From G963717155 sp963717155 (GTDB taxonomy: Bacteria > Actinomycetota > Thermoleophilia > Gaiellales > JALYLC01), in assembly GCA_963717155.1 (NCBI GenBank), contig OY970326.1:1674001-1738000 (forward strand): a stretch of DNA of 64,000 nucleotides, given 5' to 3'. The notes beneath the pieces are model-generated. The model did not search any database. It was given only the letters and a program-made list of their open reading frames with translations, and was not told where the DNA came from. The position numbers and the translations under genes were made by a program. Positions 51,703 to 61,855 of this stretch are shown piece by piece (position 1 is the first letter of the stretch; each line of letters starts with the position of its first letter).

Positions 51703-54298
51703 CGAGGCGCGCCTCGAGCTCGGCGGCCTCAACCGCGAAGCGGCCCGCCTTCTCGCGCTCGGCCTCGACGAGCGCAGCCGGTGCCCGGGAGACGAAGCGC
51801 TCATCGGCCAGCTTGCGCGTCGCGCGCTCGCTCTCACCGCGCGCAGCGGCGAGGCGGTCGAGCAGGCGCGGGCGCAGCGCCTCGGCGAGGCCCGCGCCGC
51901 GCACGTGCAGCGTCGCATCGCCGAGGACGATCGGAACCGCTGCGCCCTCGGCGGTGCCGTTCATGGTCGCGCCGCCGAGCGTCACGAGCAGGTCGGCGCC
52001 GCGGCGCAGGCGCTCGGCGTCCGCCCCGCCCTCGAGCTCGATCGCCAGTGGGGCGCGAGGGCCGAGACCCGCATCGTCGCGCAGCCGACGGAGCGTTCGG
52101 ACGGCCTCGATCGCCGCCTCGACGGCGGACTCGGCCTCGACGTCGCGCGGCACCTCGCCTGCCTCTGGGAACGTCGCGCGCATCAGCAGGCCCTCGCCGC
52201 CGGCGAACCGCCAGAGCTCCTCGGTCACGAACGGCAGCACCGGATGGCAGAGGCGCAACGTGCGATCGAGCACGTACCGCAACGTGGCCGAGACCTGCGC
52301 GCGCTCGGCGGGATCGTCGGAGTACAGGCGCGCCTTCGACGCCTCGAGGTACCAGTCGCAGACGTCGTTCCAGACGAACCTGTAGAGCGCCTTGACGGCC
52401 GCCGCGAGGTCGTACGCATCGATCAGCGCCGAGACCTCCTCGATCGCGCGGTCGAGTCGTGTCAGCACCCACCCGTCGACCGACGCGCCGACGATCGGCT
52501 CGGCAGCGACATCGTCCGCGCTCGTCAGGATCAGCCGGCCGGCGTTCCACAGCTTGTTCGTCAGGCCGCGGCCCTCGTCGATCGTGCCCTCGGCGAACCG
52601 CACGTCCTGCGTCGAGCTCATCTTGAGCAGCCCGTAGCGCGTCGCGTCGGCGCCGAAGCGCTCGATCAGCTCGACGGGATCGATTCCGGTCCCGAGCGAC
52701 TTCGACATGCGGCGCCCGTCCGGCGCTTGCACGACGGAGTGGACGACGACGTCGCTGAAGGGGATCTCGCCGAGGAACTCGATCCCCATCATCAGCATGC
52801 GAGCGACCCAGAGGTTGATGATCTCGCGGGCCGTCGACAGCACGTGGCCGGGATAGAAGGTGCGCAGGTCGTCCGTCTCGTCGGGCCAGCCGAGCGTCGC
52901 GAACGGCCACAGGGCCGACGAGAACCACGTGTCCAGCACGTCGGGGTCGCGCTCGAGCTCGTGGATGCCGCACTCGGGGCAGCGCTCGGGCGCGCTCTCC
53001 TGGACGATGACGTGGTCGTTCTCGCAGTACCAGACGGGGATCTGGTGCCCCCACCAGAGCTGGCGCGACACGCACCACGGCCGGATCTGGTCCATCCAGG
53101 AGAAGAAGATGCGCTCGGCGCCCTTCGGATGGAAGCGCACACGACCCTCGCGCACCGCGGCGATCGCGGGCGCAGCGAGCTCGTCCATCCGGCAGAACCA
53201 CTGCAGGGAGACGAGCGGCTCGACCCGCACACCCGAGCGCTGGTCATGGCCGACGGAGTGCACGTACGGACGCTCCGAGCGGATGAGCCCGCGCTCGCGC
53301 AGGTCTGCGAGCACCCGCTCGGATGCCTCGGCGACCGTGATGTCGGCATAGCGCTCGCCGGCATGCGCGGTCATGCGCCCGTCGAAGCCGATGACCTGGA
53401 TCTCGGCGAGCCCGTGCCGCCGTCCGATGTCGAAGTCGTTCGGGTCGTGTGCCGGAGTCACCTTCAGCGCGCCCGTCCCGACCGTGGGGTCGACGTACTC
53501 GTCGGCGATGACGGGCACCTCGCGCTCGACGAGCGGGACGATCGCGCGCCGGCCGACGAGCTCACGATAACGCTCGTCGGTCGGGTTCACCGCGACCGCC
53601 GAGTCACCCAGCAGCGTCACGGGGCGCACCGTCGCGACCGTCACGTGGCCGCCGCCGACGAGCGCGTAGTCGATGTCGTACATGACGTCCTCGACGTCGC
53701 GGTGCTCGACCTCGAGATCCGAGATCGCGGTGAGCAGTCCGGGGGACCAGTTGATCATGCGGTTGTCGCGGAACAGATAGCCCTTGCGATAGAGCTCGAC
53801 GAACACCTTGAGCACCGCGCGCGCGTAGTCGTCGTCCATCGTGAAGCGCTCGCGGCGGAAGTCGAGCGAGGCGCCGAGGCGCAGGTACTGCCCGGTGATG
53901 GTCGTGCCGGTCTCGCGCCTCCACTGCCACAGTCGCTCGAGGAACAGCGCGCGACCGAGCTCCTGGCGCGTCGTGCCCTCGGCCGCCAGCAGCCGCTCGA
54001 CCACCATCTGCGTGGCGATGCCCGCGTGGTCCGTGCCGTAGATCCAGAGCGCGTTGCGTCCGCGCATGCGGTTCAGGCGGATCAGCACGTCATCGATCGA
54101 GCCGTTCAGCGCGTGGCCCATGTGCAGCGCGCCGGTCACGTTCGGCGGCGGGATCGCGATCGCGTACGGCTCGCCGGGATCGTCCGCGCGCGCCTCGAAG
54201 GCGCCTGCGTCGATCCAGCGCTGCAGGACCTCGGGCTCGACGAGGGACGCGTTGTAGCGCGTCCGCTCGGCGAGCAGTGCTCGAAGGTCGTCCTCCAC
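51686..54298 (-). CDS. valS: Valyl-tRNA synthetase
   Basis: 870 residues, unbroken, from GTG 54298. Class I motifs: PPPNVTGALHMGHALN (HIGH) and RRMSKSLGTG (KMSKS). The editing domain has TVRPVTLLGDSAVAVNPTDE and DPNDFDIG. The C-terminal coiled-coil tail (VEAEREKAGRFAVEAAELEA) is typical of ValRS. Zinc-ribbon Cys (ERCPECGIHEL) are present in the catalytic insertion. It charges tRNA-Val and removes mis-acylated Thr. Confidence 0.97.
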   Translation of the reverse strand: MEDDLRALLAERTRYNASLVEPEVLQRWIDAGAFEARADDPGEPYAIAIPPPNVTGALHMGHALNGSIDDVLIRLNRMRGRNALWIYGTDHAGIATQMVVERLLAAEGTTRQELGRALFLERLWQWRRETGTTITGQYLRLGASLDFRRERFTMDDDYARAVLKVFVELYRKGYLFRDNRMINWSPGLLTAISDLEVEHRDVEDVMYDIDYALVGGGHVTVATVRPVTLLGDSAVAVNPTDERYRELVGRRAIVPLVEREVPVIADEYVDPTVGTGALKVTPAHDPNDFDIGRRHGLAEIQVIGFDGRMTAHAGERYADITVAEASERVLADLRERGLIRSERPYVHSVGHDQRSGVRVEPLVSLQWFCRMDELAAPAIAAVREGRVRFHPKGAERIFFSWMDQIRPWCVSRQLWWGHQIPVWYCENDHVIVQESAPERCPECGIHELERDPDVLDTWFSSALWPFATLGWPDETDDLRTFYPGHVLSTAREIINLWVARMLMMGIEFLGEIPFSDVVVHSVVQAPDGRRMSKSLGTGIDPVELIERFGADATRYGLLKMSSTQDVRFAEGTIDEGRGLTNKLWNAGRLILTSADDVAAEPIVGASVDGWVLTRLDRAIEEVSALIDAYDLAAAVKALYRFVWNDVCDWYLEASKARLYSDDPAERAQVSATLRYVLDRTLRLCHPVLPFVTEELWRFAGGEGLLMRATFPEAGEVPRDVEAESAVEAAIEAVRTLRRLRDDAGLGPRAPLAIELEGGADAERLRRGADLLVTLGGATMNGTAEGAAVPIVLGDATLHVRGAGLAEALRPRLLDRLAAARGESERATRKLADERFVSRAPAALVEAEREKAGRFAVEAAELEARLDALGA

Positions 54299-54308
54299 CC
54301 CGGGAATC

Positions 54309-54724
54309 TTAGGGTGCGAGCTCGCTCTTCCCTGCCAGGCCGCGGAGCGCCTCGAGCGCGTCCTCCAGCTCGGCATCGGCGACGAGCAGGTGATCGCGGG
54401 TCGCCGCACCGAGCGCGAGCAGCCAGACGCCCCGGTCCGCGAGGGCAGCCGTGATCGCAGCCATGAACCCGACCAGATCGTCGGCCAGCGTCCCCTCGAG
54501 CAGGATCACCCGCCGATCGGCGAGCGCGGTCTCCGGCTGGGGCAGGCTGGCGGCCAGATCCGATCGTACGACGAGCGTCGTCTCGAACGGGTCGAGCAGC
54601 ACGCAGGCGAACGGCTCGGACGAGAGATCGACGACGGGAGCGGCGTCGCGCGAGTACCCGAGAAGCGCGTAACGATCCGGGAGCGCGCGCGGCCGGAGAG
54701 CGGCGAGCGCGCTGCCGAGGTCGC

Positions 54725-54728
<4 letters not shown>
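54309..54728 (-). CDS. ACT-domain (CASTOR-like) protein, probably with a CTG start
   Basis: About 139 residues between clpX and valS. Two ACT-like halves are visible: RYALLGYSRDAAPVVDLSSE with FACVLLDPFETTLVVRSDL, then RRVILLEGTLADDLVGFMAA with ITAALADRGVWLLALGAATR and a last strand DHLLVADAELEDALEAL. This fits the ACT_7/CASTOR type that binds amino acids. No ATG, GTG or TTG lies between the clpX stop and the conserved start; a CTG at 54728 overlaps the clpX TGA exactly as the ATGA/GTGA junctions do elsewhere. Extension into clpX gives low-complexity Arg-rich sequence and is unlikely. Confidence 0.65.
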
Positions 54729-55993
<1,265 letters not shown>

Positions 55994-56026
55994 TCGCTCC
56001 TCTCAGCTTACTCAGTTCCGACGCGC

Positions 56027-56611
56027 TTATCGGTGCTCGATCACCTGATCGATGATTCCGTACTCTCGTGCTTCGGTCGCCGACATGAAGTAGTCGCGCT
56101 CCGTATCGCGGGAGACGCGCTCCAGCGGCTGACCGGTGTGCTTGCCGATGATCTCGTCGAGACGGCGGCGCATGTCAAGGATCTCACGCGCGTGGATCTC
56201 GATGTCGGTGGCCTGTCCCTGGTAGCCGGCCGAGACCTGATGGATGAGGATCTTGGAGTTCGGCAGCGCCATGCGCTTCCCCTTTGCGCCACCTGCAAGA
56301 AGGAGCGCGCCCATCGACATCGCGATGCCGCAGCAGATCGTCGACACGTCGGGCTTGATGAACTGCATCGTGTCGTAGATCGCCATGCCCGAGTAGACCG
56401 AGCCGCCGGGCGAGTTGATGTAGACCGAGATGTCCTTGTCGGGGTCTTCCGACTCGAGGTGGATCAGCTGGGCGACGATCAGGTTCGCGATCTGATCGTC
56501 GATCGGCGTTCCGAGGAAGATGATCCGCTCGTTGAGCAGACGGGAGTAGATGTCGAAGGCACGCTCGCCGCGCGAGGTCTGCTCGACGACCATGGGTACG
56601 AGAGGGCTCAT
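56027..56611 (-). CDS. clpP: ATP-dependent Clp protease proteolytic subunit
   Basis: 194 residues from ATG 56611. The serine protease core is intact: YINSPGGSVYSGMAIYDTMQ, CCGIAMSMGALLLAGGAKGK (catalytic Ser in AMSMG), KILIHQVSAGYQG (His) and the Asp in RDTERDYFMSATEA. ClpP forms a tetradecamer with ClpX. Actinobacteria often have two clpP genes; only one is in this run. It follows tig. Confidence 0.98.
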   Translation of the reverse strand: MSPLVPMVVEQTSRGERAFDIYSRLLNERIIFLGTPIDDQIANLIVAQLIHLESEDPDKDISVYINSPGGSVYSGMAIYDTMQFIKPDVSTICCGIAMSMGALLLAGGAKGKRMALPNSKILIHQVSAGYQGQATDIEIHAREILDMRRRLDEIIGKHTGQPLERVSRDTERDYFMSATEAREYGIIDQVIEHR

Positions 56612-56645
56612 TGGCGCTCCTTGTGTTCAGGTATCGGGTGGTGCT

Positions 56646-58046
56646 TCAGCGGGGATCGCCAGGAGTCCAGAGCGCAGGCTTCGCCTCGCCCTCGTCTCCC
56701 TCCTTCTCGGGTGTCCAGATCCGCTCTCGAGCCTCGGCCAGCTCGGGTGCGATCGGGGTCGCCAGCTCGACGGCACGATCGAGCGCGAGCTGGAAGCGCA
56801 GGTCCTCGCGCGCATCTTCCTTGGCGGGCGAGCTCAGCACCTGCTGCAGGATCTCATCGACATCCTCGATGCCTTCCGCGATAGCGTCGATGCGGAGGCG
56901 CTCCTCGAGCAGCTCGTCGGACACCTGGATCTTGTCGCGATCGGCGAGCGCCTCGAGCGCGAGCTCGCGGCGCAGCCCCTCGATCGCATCGTCGCGCAGC
57001 TCGGCCTGCACGTCCTCGAGCGTCTGGCCGCGCAGCTCGAGGTAGCGGCGGAACGGGATGCCGCGCTCACCGACAGCGCGCGCGAGCCCCATCGTGAGCT
57101 CGCCGACGCGCTGGTCGATCAGGGCATCGGGCAGATCGATGATGACGACACGGCCGAGGGCCTGGCCGACCGCGCCACGGTAGAGGCCGTCGACCTCGCG
57201 CTTGATGCGCTCGCCGAGCACGCGTTCGACGTCGGCTCGTAGCTCGTCGACGGAGTCGAACTCGGAGACGCGCCGGGCGAGCTCGTCATCCAGCGGCGCG
57301 AGCTCGCGCTGCTCGACGGCTCGCAGGTTCAGATCGAAGGTCGCGGTCGTGCCGGCCAGCGACGGGGAGGGGTAGTCCTCGGGGAACTCGACCTCGATGG
57401 TGGCCTGCTCGCCCGGCCGCATCCCGACGATCGCCTCCTCCATCTGCGGGAGGATCCTGCGAGCTCCGAGCTCGACGTGGTAGCCCTCGGCGACCGCGCC
57501 GGGCAGATCGCTGCCGTCGGCGGCTCGACCGCGGAAGTCGAGCTCGACGTAGTCGCCCGCCTGGGCGGCGCGGTCGGTCACCGGGACGAGGGGCGATCCC
57601 TCCCGGCGGAGCTGCTCGAGCTCGCGCTCGACGAGCTCGTCCGGGACGGAGTCGTCGTGGCGCGGCGCCTCGAGCACGAGCGGATCGGGCAGGGAAGCCT
57701 TCGGACGGATGCGCACGGTCGCCGAGAAGTGGAACGCCTCGCCCTCGTCGGGCAGCTCCTTCCAGTCGATGTCCGGCTGCTCGATCGGCTTCAGGCGGCT
57801 GACGCCGAGCGCGTCGGCGTACCAGCGCTCGAGGTGCTCGCGGAGGGTCTCGTCGAGCACCTCCTCGCGTCCGAGGCGCTGCAGGACGACCTGCGGAGGC
57901 ACTCGGCCCTTGCGGAATCCGGGCACCCTGACCTGGTGCGCGAGATGTCGCAACGTGTGCTCGAGATCGTGCTCGACGCGCTCCGCCGGTACCTCGACAT
58001 CGAGGCGCGCGCGGTCACCGTCGAGGAGGGTGGTCTCCGTCCTCAT
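56646..58046 (-). CDS. tig: Trigger factor
   Basis: 466 residues from ATG 58046. The ribosome-binding signature is HQVRVPGFRKGRVPPQVVLQ (GFRKG). The PPIase domain (about 160-245) has AQAGDYVELDFRGRAADG, GARRILPQMEEAIVGMRPGE and PEDYPSPSLAGTTATFD. A helical C-terminal chaperone domain follows, with an acidic/Pro tail. It helps nascent chains fold. A TTG three codons upstream is possible. tig-clpP-clpX is a conserved order. Confidence 0.96.
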   Translation of the reverse strand: MRTETTLLDGDRARLDVEVPAERVEHDLEHTLRHLAHQVRVPGFRKGRVPPQVVLQRLGREEVLDETLREHLERWYADALGVSRLKPIEQPDIDWKELPDEGEAFHFSATVRIRPKASLPDPLVLEAPRHDDSVPDELVERELEQLRREGSPLVPVTDRAAQAGDYVELDFRGRAADGSDLPGAVAEGYHVELGARRILPQMEEAIVGMRPGEQATIEVEFPEDYPSPSLAGTTATFDLNLRAVEQRELAPLDDELARRVSEFDSVDELRADVERVLGERIKREVDGLYRGAVGQALGRVVIIDLPDALIDQRVGELTMGLARAVGERGIPFRRYLELRGQTLEDVQAELRDDAIEGLRRELALEALADRDKIQVSDELLEERLRIDAIAEGIEDVDEILQQVLSSPAKEDAREDLRFQLALDRAVELATPIAPELAEARERIWTPEKEGDEGEAKPALWTPGDPR

Positions 58047-58128
58047 GGGAGTCAAACCGTAGCCGAGGCCCCCGGTTCGAGCGGAGGCCCCGAGCGCTCG
58101 TCGACGACGGCGCTAGTCTGGCCGCCAC

Positions 58129-58211
58129 GCGGGCGTGGCGGAACGGTAGACGCGCCGGATTTAGGATCCGGTGAGCGAGAGCTCGTGGAGGTTCAAGTCC
58201 TCTCGCCCGCA
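58129..58211 (+). tRNA. tRNA-Leu (anticodon TAG)
   Basis: 83 nt with the long variable arm typical of tRNA-Leu (GAGCGAGAGCTC). Acceptor GCGGGCG pairs with CGCCCGC; discriminator A; no encoded CCA. The anticodon loop TTTAGGA between CCGGA and TCCGG places TAG at 34-36. The T arm is GGTTCAAGTCC. Confidence 0.96.
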
Positions 58212-58277
58212 CTCGGGGCCCCTGGTCGAGGGAGTGCCGGCCGGGACCGGTGACGCGGGCGCAGTACCATCGCCGCC

Positions 58278-59138
58278 GTGCAGGAGATCGTGGCACTGGT
58301 CGTCCCGTACGAGCTCGGCAGGCTGCGGGAGGGGGTCGGCCGAGGTCCCGAGCACCTGCTCGCGCACGGGGCGGAGGCCGCGCTCGGCTCGACCGGTGCG
58401 AGCGTCCGAACGCGGGTGATCGAGATCGACGAGCGGTTCGGCTCCAGCGGGTCCGGCGATGGTGACGCGGCGTTCGAGCTGATGCGACTGGTGGCGCTCG
58501 AGGTCCGGCGCGCGCGAGAGGCGGGGGCCTTTCCCATCGTGCTGTCGGGGAGCTGCTTCTCGGCCGTCGGGGTCGTGGCAGGGTTGGACGAGGCTGTTCC
58601 GGGTGTCGTCTGGTTCGACTCGCACGCCGACTTCAACGAGCCGGCCACGACGATCTCCGGCTACATCGACGGCATGGGACTTGCGATCCTGACCGGGAGC
58701 GCGTGGCAGTCGATGCTCGCGACCATCCCCGGCGCCCGGCCCGTGCCCGAGTCGAGCGTCGTGCTTGCCGGCGCTCGCGACTTCGACACGCCCGAGGAGA
58801 GGCGTCTCGGCGCCTCGAAGATCATCCAGATGACGTCGGATCGGCTCCGAGCGCCCGATTCGCTCGTCGAAGCCGTGCGAGCGATCACGCCGGAGATCAC
58901 CGGTCTGTACGTCCACCTCGACCTCGACGTCCTCGACGCCTCGGTCGCGACGGTGAACCTCTACAGCACGCCGAACGGCCTCGACGGAGAGGAGGTCGAT
59001 GCGCTCGTCGCCTCGCTCCTACGGGAGCTTCCCGTCCGCGCCGTCTCCCTCACGGCCTTCGACCCCGGCTGCGACGTCGCGGGCCGAGTGCCCCCGATCG
59101 CTCTCCGGGTCCTGCGAACGATCGCCCAGAGCCTCTGA
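58278..59138 (+). CDS. Arginase/agmatinase-family ureohydrolase
   Basis: 286 residues from GTG 58278. Manganese-site motifs are present: PIVLSGSCFSAVGV (GGDHS-like, with Cys for His), VVWFDSHADFNEP (DxHxD) and LYVHLDLDVLDASV (DxDxxD). The family hydrolyses arginine, agmatine, formiminoglutamate or other guanidino compounds. The usual GGDH His is replaced by Cys (SGSCFS), seen in some distant members, so the activity is uncertain. The 3' end overlaps the convergent acyltransferase gene by 120 bases. Confidence 0.85.
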   Translation: MQEIVALVVPYELGRLREGVGRGPEHLLAHGAEAALGSTGASVRTRVIEIDERFGSSGSGDGDAAFELMRLVALEVRRAREAGAFPIVLSGSCFSAVGVVAGLDEAVPGVVWFDSHADFNEPATTISGYIDGMGLAILTGSAWQSMLATIPGARPVPESSVVLAGARDFDTPEERRLGASKIIQMTSDRLRAPDSLVEAVRAITPEITGLYVHLDLDVLDASVATVNLYSTPNGLDGEEVDALVASLLRELPVRAVSLTAFDPGCDVAGRVPPIALRVLRTIAQSL

Positions 59139-59684
59139 CAGGGCCTCGCCGAGCCCCGCGGTCAACGACCGCGCGTCGCCCTCGGGTGCGAGCGGCTCCC
59201 CCACCCGCACGAACGCCGGACGGCGGTGGATCGCCACGGGGACGAGCGGGACGCCGGCGCGCAACGCGATCAAGGCCGCGCCTCGCTGCAGCTCACCGAG
59301 GGCGCGACCCCGGCGCAGACCGCCCTCGGGGAAGATCCCGACGAGCCCGCCTGCGCCGGCGATCTCGATCGCGAGCCGTACCGCGTCGCGGTCGCTCGCC
59401 CCGCGGCGCACTCCGAATGCGCCCGACGCGCGTAGGAGCGATGCGATCCCGGGAATGCGCAGCACACCCTCGGCGACCATGAAACGCGTGGGGCGCTCGA
59501 GCACCTGCGACAACAGCAGCACGTCGAGGTACCCCACGTGGTTGAACGCGATCACCGCACCGCCCGTGCGCGGGACGTTCGCGCGGCCCGTGACCTCGGG
59601 ACGAAGGAGGACATGCCCGAGCGGCCGCACGAGGAAGCGGGCGCCGAGCCACGCGCGCTCGTACGGTGCATCAGCGGCCGTCAA
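59019..59684 (-). CDS. 1-acyl-sn-glycerol-3-phosphate acyltransferase (PlsC-like)
   Basis: 221 residues from ATG 59684. It has VIAFNHVGYLDVLLLSQVLE (HxxxxD active-site box), FMVAEGVLRIPGIASLLRA, GIFPEGGLRRGRALGE (EGxxR-like box) and AGVPLVPVAIH. It transfers an acyl chain to lysophosphatidate in phospholipid synthesis. About 40 C-terminal residues lie in the overlap with the arginase-like gene and look like a non-conserved extension, so the original stop may have been lost. Confidence 0.88.
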   Translation of the reverse strand: MTAADAPYERAWLGARFLVRPLGHVLLRPEVTGRANVPRTGGAVIAFNHVGYLDVLLLSQVLERPTRFMVAEGVLRIPGIASLLRASGAFGVRRGASDRDAVRLAIEIAGAGGLVGIFPEGGLRRGRALGELQRGAALIALRAGVPLVPVAIHRRPAFVRVGEPLAPEGDARSLTAGLGEALSEALGDRSQDPESDRGHSARDVAAGVEGREGDGADGKLP

Positions 59685-59712
59685 CGAGGCGACCGCATAT
59701 CCTTGCCGCGCA

Positions 59713-59785
59713 GGGCCCGTAGCTCAGCGGACAGAGCAGGAGCCTTCGAAGCTCAAGGTCGCAGGTTCGATTCCTGCCGGGCCCA
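59713..59785 (+). tRNA. tRNA-Arg (anticodon TCG)
   Basis: 73 nt. Acceptor GGGCCCG pairs with CGGGCCC, discriminator A. The D arm is TAGCTCAGCGGACAGAGCA, the T arm GCAGGTTCGATTCCTGC. The anticodon loop CTTCGAA gives TCG at 34-36, reading CGA codons. No CCA is encoded. Confidence 0.94.
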
Positions 59786-60044
59786 TCACGTGGTTGGGTG
59801 GAATCTCCTGCATATGCTCAGGTTCCGCGGAAGGTGCCGGCGCGACGAGCCTTTGACCCCGCTGCCGTTGACACCGTGATCTCTTCGAGCTGAGGATGAG
59901 TGGCAACGTGGTGTCGGTGGGGCTATGCGCGAGTCTCGACCGCCCCTCAACCAGACATCACGATCAGCATTACGAACGCGGGGACGGTCGACCAGCCCCA
60001 CAGCGCGAGCGTGCCGGAGATAAGGGCGAGCTACGCGGCGGTGG

Positions 60045-60359
60045 CTACGCGCTCTTCGTCTTCGACGCCGTGATGCCGATCAGCACGGCCGCGGCGAGCA
60101 CCGCGAGGAGGAATTGGACGAACCAGCCGGTGTCGAGCACGTTGGCGAGCAGTCCGCCCAGCAGGCTGCCCCCGATGCCGGCGATGATCGTCATGCCCAT
60201 GCCGTACCGCCCGGTGCCGCGCACGAGCACGCGTGCGAGACCGCCGATCACGATGCCGACCAGCACGTACCACAGCACCGTCCACACGAATCCGGCGACC
60301 GCCCAGCCGAAGAGCGCGAGGAGCACCACGATCACGAGCAGCCAGAACAGGACAGTCAT
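60045..60359 (-). CDS. GlsB/YeaQ/YmgE-family small membrane protein
   Basis: 104 residues from ATG 60359. Membrane segments VLFWLLVIVVLLALFGWAVA, a GlsB-like core VGIVIGGLARVLVRGTGRYG, MGMTIIAGIGGSLLGGLLAN and FLLAVLAAAVLIGITA. The GGLA...G...GIGGSLLGG pattern belongs to the transglycosylase-associated (GlsB) family, linked to envelope stress. The N-terminal helix pair is extra compared with the shortest members. Function poorly known. Confidence 0.85.
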   Translation of the reverse strand: MTVLFWLLVIVVLLALFGWAVAGFVWTVLWYVLVGIVIGGLARVLVRGTGRYGMGMTIIAGIGGSLLGGLLANVLDTGWFVQFLLAVLAAAVLIGITASKTKSA

Positions 60360-60413
60360 CGCACGAGATGATGGCACGCCGCGGCATGGCACGCGGGCGC
60401 AGGTGATTCCAGC

Positions 60414-61460
60414 TCACCTGTCCGCGTTCCGGCGGAATCCCACGGGCGCCGGGTCGGGCGCGAGCGGGCTCGGCGGCAGCCCCGCCGCCGGCTCGAGCGC
60501 GTTGAAGCCCGGCGGGGCGATGTCGTTCGGCCCGTCCGGCGAGAACAGCGCGGCGAGCAGCTGGATCTGCCCGCGTGCCACGCCGAGCTCGCCCATGCCG
60601 CCGCCGTACAGCGCGAGGCCGCGCTCCTCGCACGCCGCGTAGAGCGCGAACAGGTCGGACAACCGCCCCACGCGGCTGGGCTTGATGTTGAACGTTCGGG
60701 CCGGGACGGGCTGGGCGTCGAGGTCGGCGACGGTGTGGATCGGCGCGTCGTAGGAGACGCGGTCGGCGTGCGGTTCGAGCAGCGCCGTGACCTCGGGCAG
60801 GTCGTGCGGGTCCTCCACGAGCGCCCCGGGCAGTCCCGCGAGCACGCGCTCGTACAGCGCGGGGAGCGCGTCCGGGTTCTTGACCTCGAGCATGTAGCGG
60901 CCCTTGAAGTCGACGGCGTGCACGGCGCCGGTGCGCTCGAGCGCCGCCACCGTTTCGTCAGTCCACTCCTCGTGCACGTCGAGCTTGAAGCGCAGTCGCG
61001 GGTAGCGCTCGAGCCGGCGCAGCACCTTCGGCACGACGTCGGGGTCGCCCATCCCGAACGAGTTCACGTACGAGACGGGTCGCGGCTCGCGTCCCAGCAC
61101 CTCGTGCAGCGGCCGGGCCGCCTGCGCGAGCGCCAGGTCGAGCGCCGCGGACTCGTAGCCCCAGTTGCGCCAGCGGCGAGCCATGTCTCCGTGCTCGGGT
61201 TCGCCGCCGGGCCACTGCTCGATGGTGTCGAGGTGCCTGCAGAACGAGCCGAGCGTCCACTCGCCGGCAAGCGACAGCTCAGGACCCTCCGGCTCGAGGA
61301 ACAGCGTGATGTCCTCGCCCAGCCCCTCGTGGCCGCCGCCGGTGAGGCGTACGAGCCGTGTCGAGTGGGCCTCGCCGAACCCCGGGCCCGGCTCGAGCCG
61401 CCCGTACCCGAGCTCCTCCACGACGAGCGGTAGGTCGGCGAGCGCGGGCCAGTGGTCCAT
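60414..61460 (-). CDS. Enolase-superfamily (mandelate racemase/muconate cycloisomerase-like) protein
   Basis: 348 residues from ATG 61460. The barrel shows acid/base and metal positions in order: RFKLDVHEEWTDETV, AVHAVDFKGRYMLE, GALVEDPHDLPE, VSYDAPIHTV and FNIKPSRVGRLSD (Lys general base). ALYGGGMGELGVARGQIQLL closes the barrel. These enzymes abstract a proton next to a carboxylate. The set differs from well-known dehydratases and racemases, so the substrate is unknown. It stands alone between unrelated genes. Confidence 0.78.
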   Translation of the reverse strand: MDHWPALADLPLVVEELGYGRLEPGPGFGEAHSTRLVRLTGGGHEGLGEDITLFLEPEGPELSLAGEWTLGSFCRHLDTIEQWPGGEPEHGDMARRWRNWGYESAALDLALAQAARPLHEVLGREPRPVSYVNSFGMGDPDVVPKVLRRLERYPRLRFKLDVHEEWTDETVAALERTGAVHAVDFKGRYMLEVKNPDALPALYERVLAGLPGALVEDPHDLPEVTALLEPHADRVSYDAPIHTVADLDAQPVPARTFNIKPSRVGRLSDLFALYAACEERGLALYGGGMGELGVARGQIQLLAALFSPDGPNDIAPPGFNALEPAAGLPPSPLAPDPAPVGFRRNADR

Positions 61461-61505
61461 CGCGACACCCTACGGCAGCCGCCCGGTCACATCCAGGCCG
61501 GCTGG

Positions 61506-61793
61506 CTACGGACGGGCGCGACGCACCAGCTTCTTCTCGGCGGGCTTGCCGAGAGCCGCCTCGGGATGCTTCTTCAGACCCTTGCCGCTGGCGCCTCGGA
61601 CCTTCGCGGCGGCCGGCTCGGCGGCCTCCACATCGAGCGCCTTCGCACCCTTCGGCGTGTCCTGCCTCGACAGTGTGCGATGCGGGCGTCCGGCACGCTT
61701 CATGGCCGGCGGCGTCTCGCTCTCGCTGGACACGCTGCGGGCGTCGCGGCTGGATCCGAGCTTGTTCTTCTCCTGCGGCGATTTCATCCTCAT
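61506..61793 (-). CDS. Small basic Lys/Ala-rich protein of unknown function
   Basis: 95 residues from ATG 61793. Hydrophilic and strongly basic (MKSPQEKNKLGSSRDARSVS, GASGKGLKKHPEAALGKPAE, KKLVRRARP). It is predicted disordered, with no membrane segment. The composition resembles nucleic-acid-binding tails. I do not recognise a family. Codon use fits a real gene, but the low complexity leaves doubt. Confidence 0.5.
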   Translation of the reverse strand: MRMKSPQEKNKLGSSRDARSVSSESETPPAMKRAGRPHRTLSRQDTPKGAKALDVEAAEPAAAKVRGASGKGLKKHPEAALGKPAEKKLVRRARP

Positions 61794-61855
61794 GCGAACC
61801 AGAGTACACCGCGTCCGCGACTCCGATTTCACCGGTACCGGGCGAACGGCGTATC

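Noticed and set aside
50411..54454. Very long open frame on the plus strand opposite folC and valS (about 1,347 codons)
   Set aside because: It is an Arg/Ala/Leu-rich shadow of real genes caused by high GC. It has no motifs, while the minus strand encodes complete ValRS and FolC.
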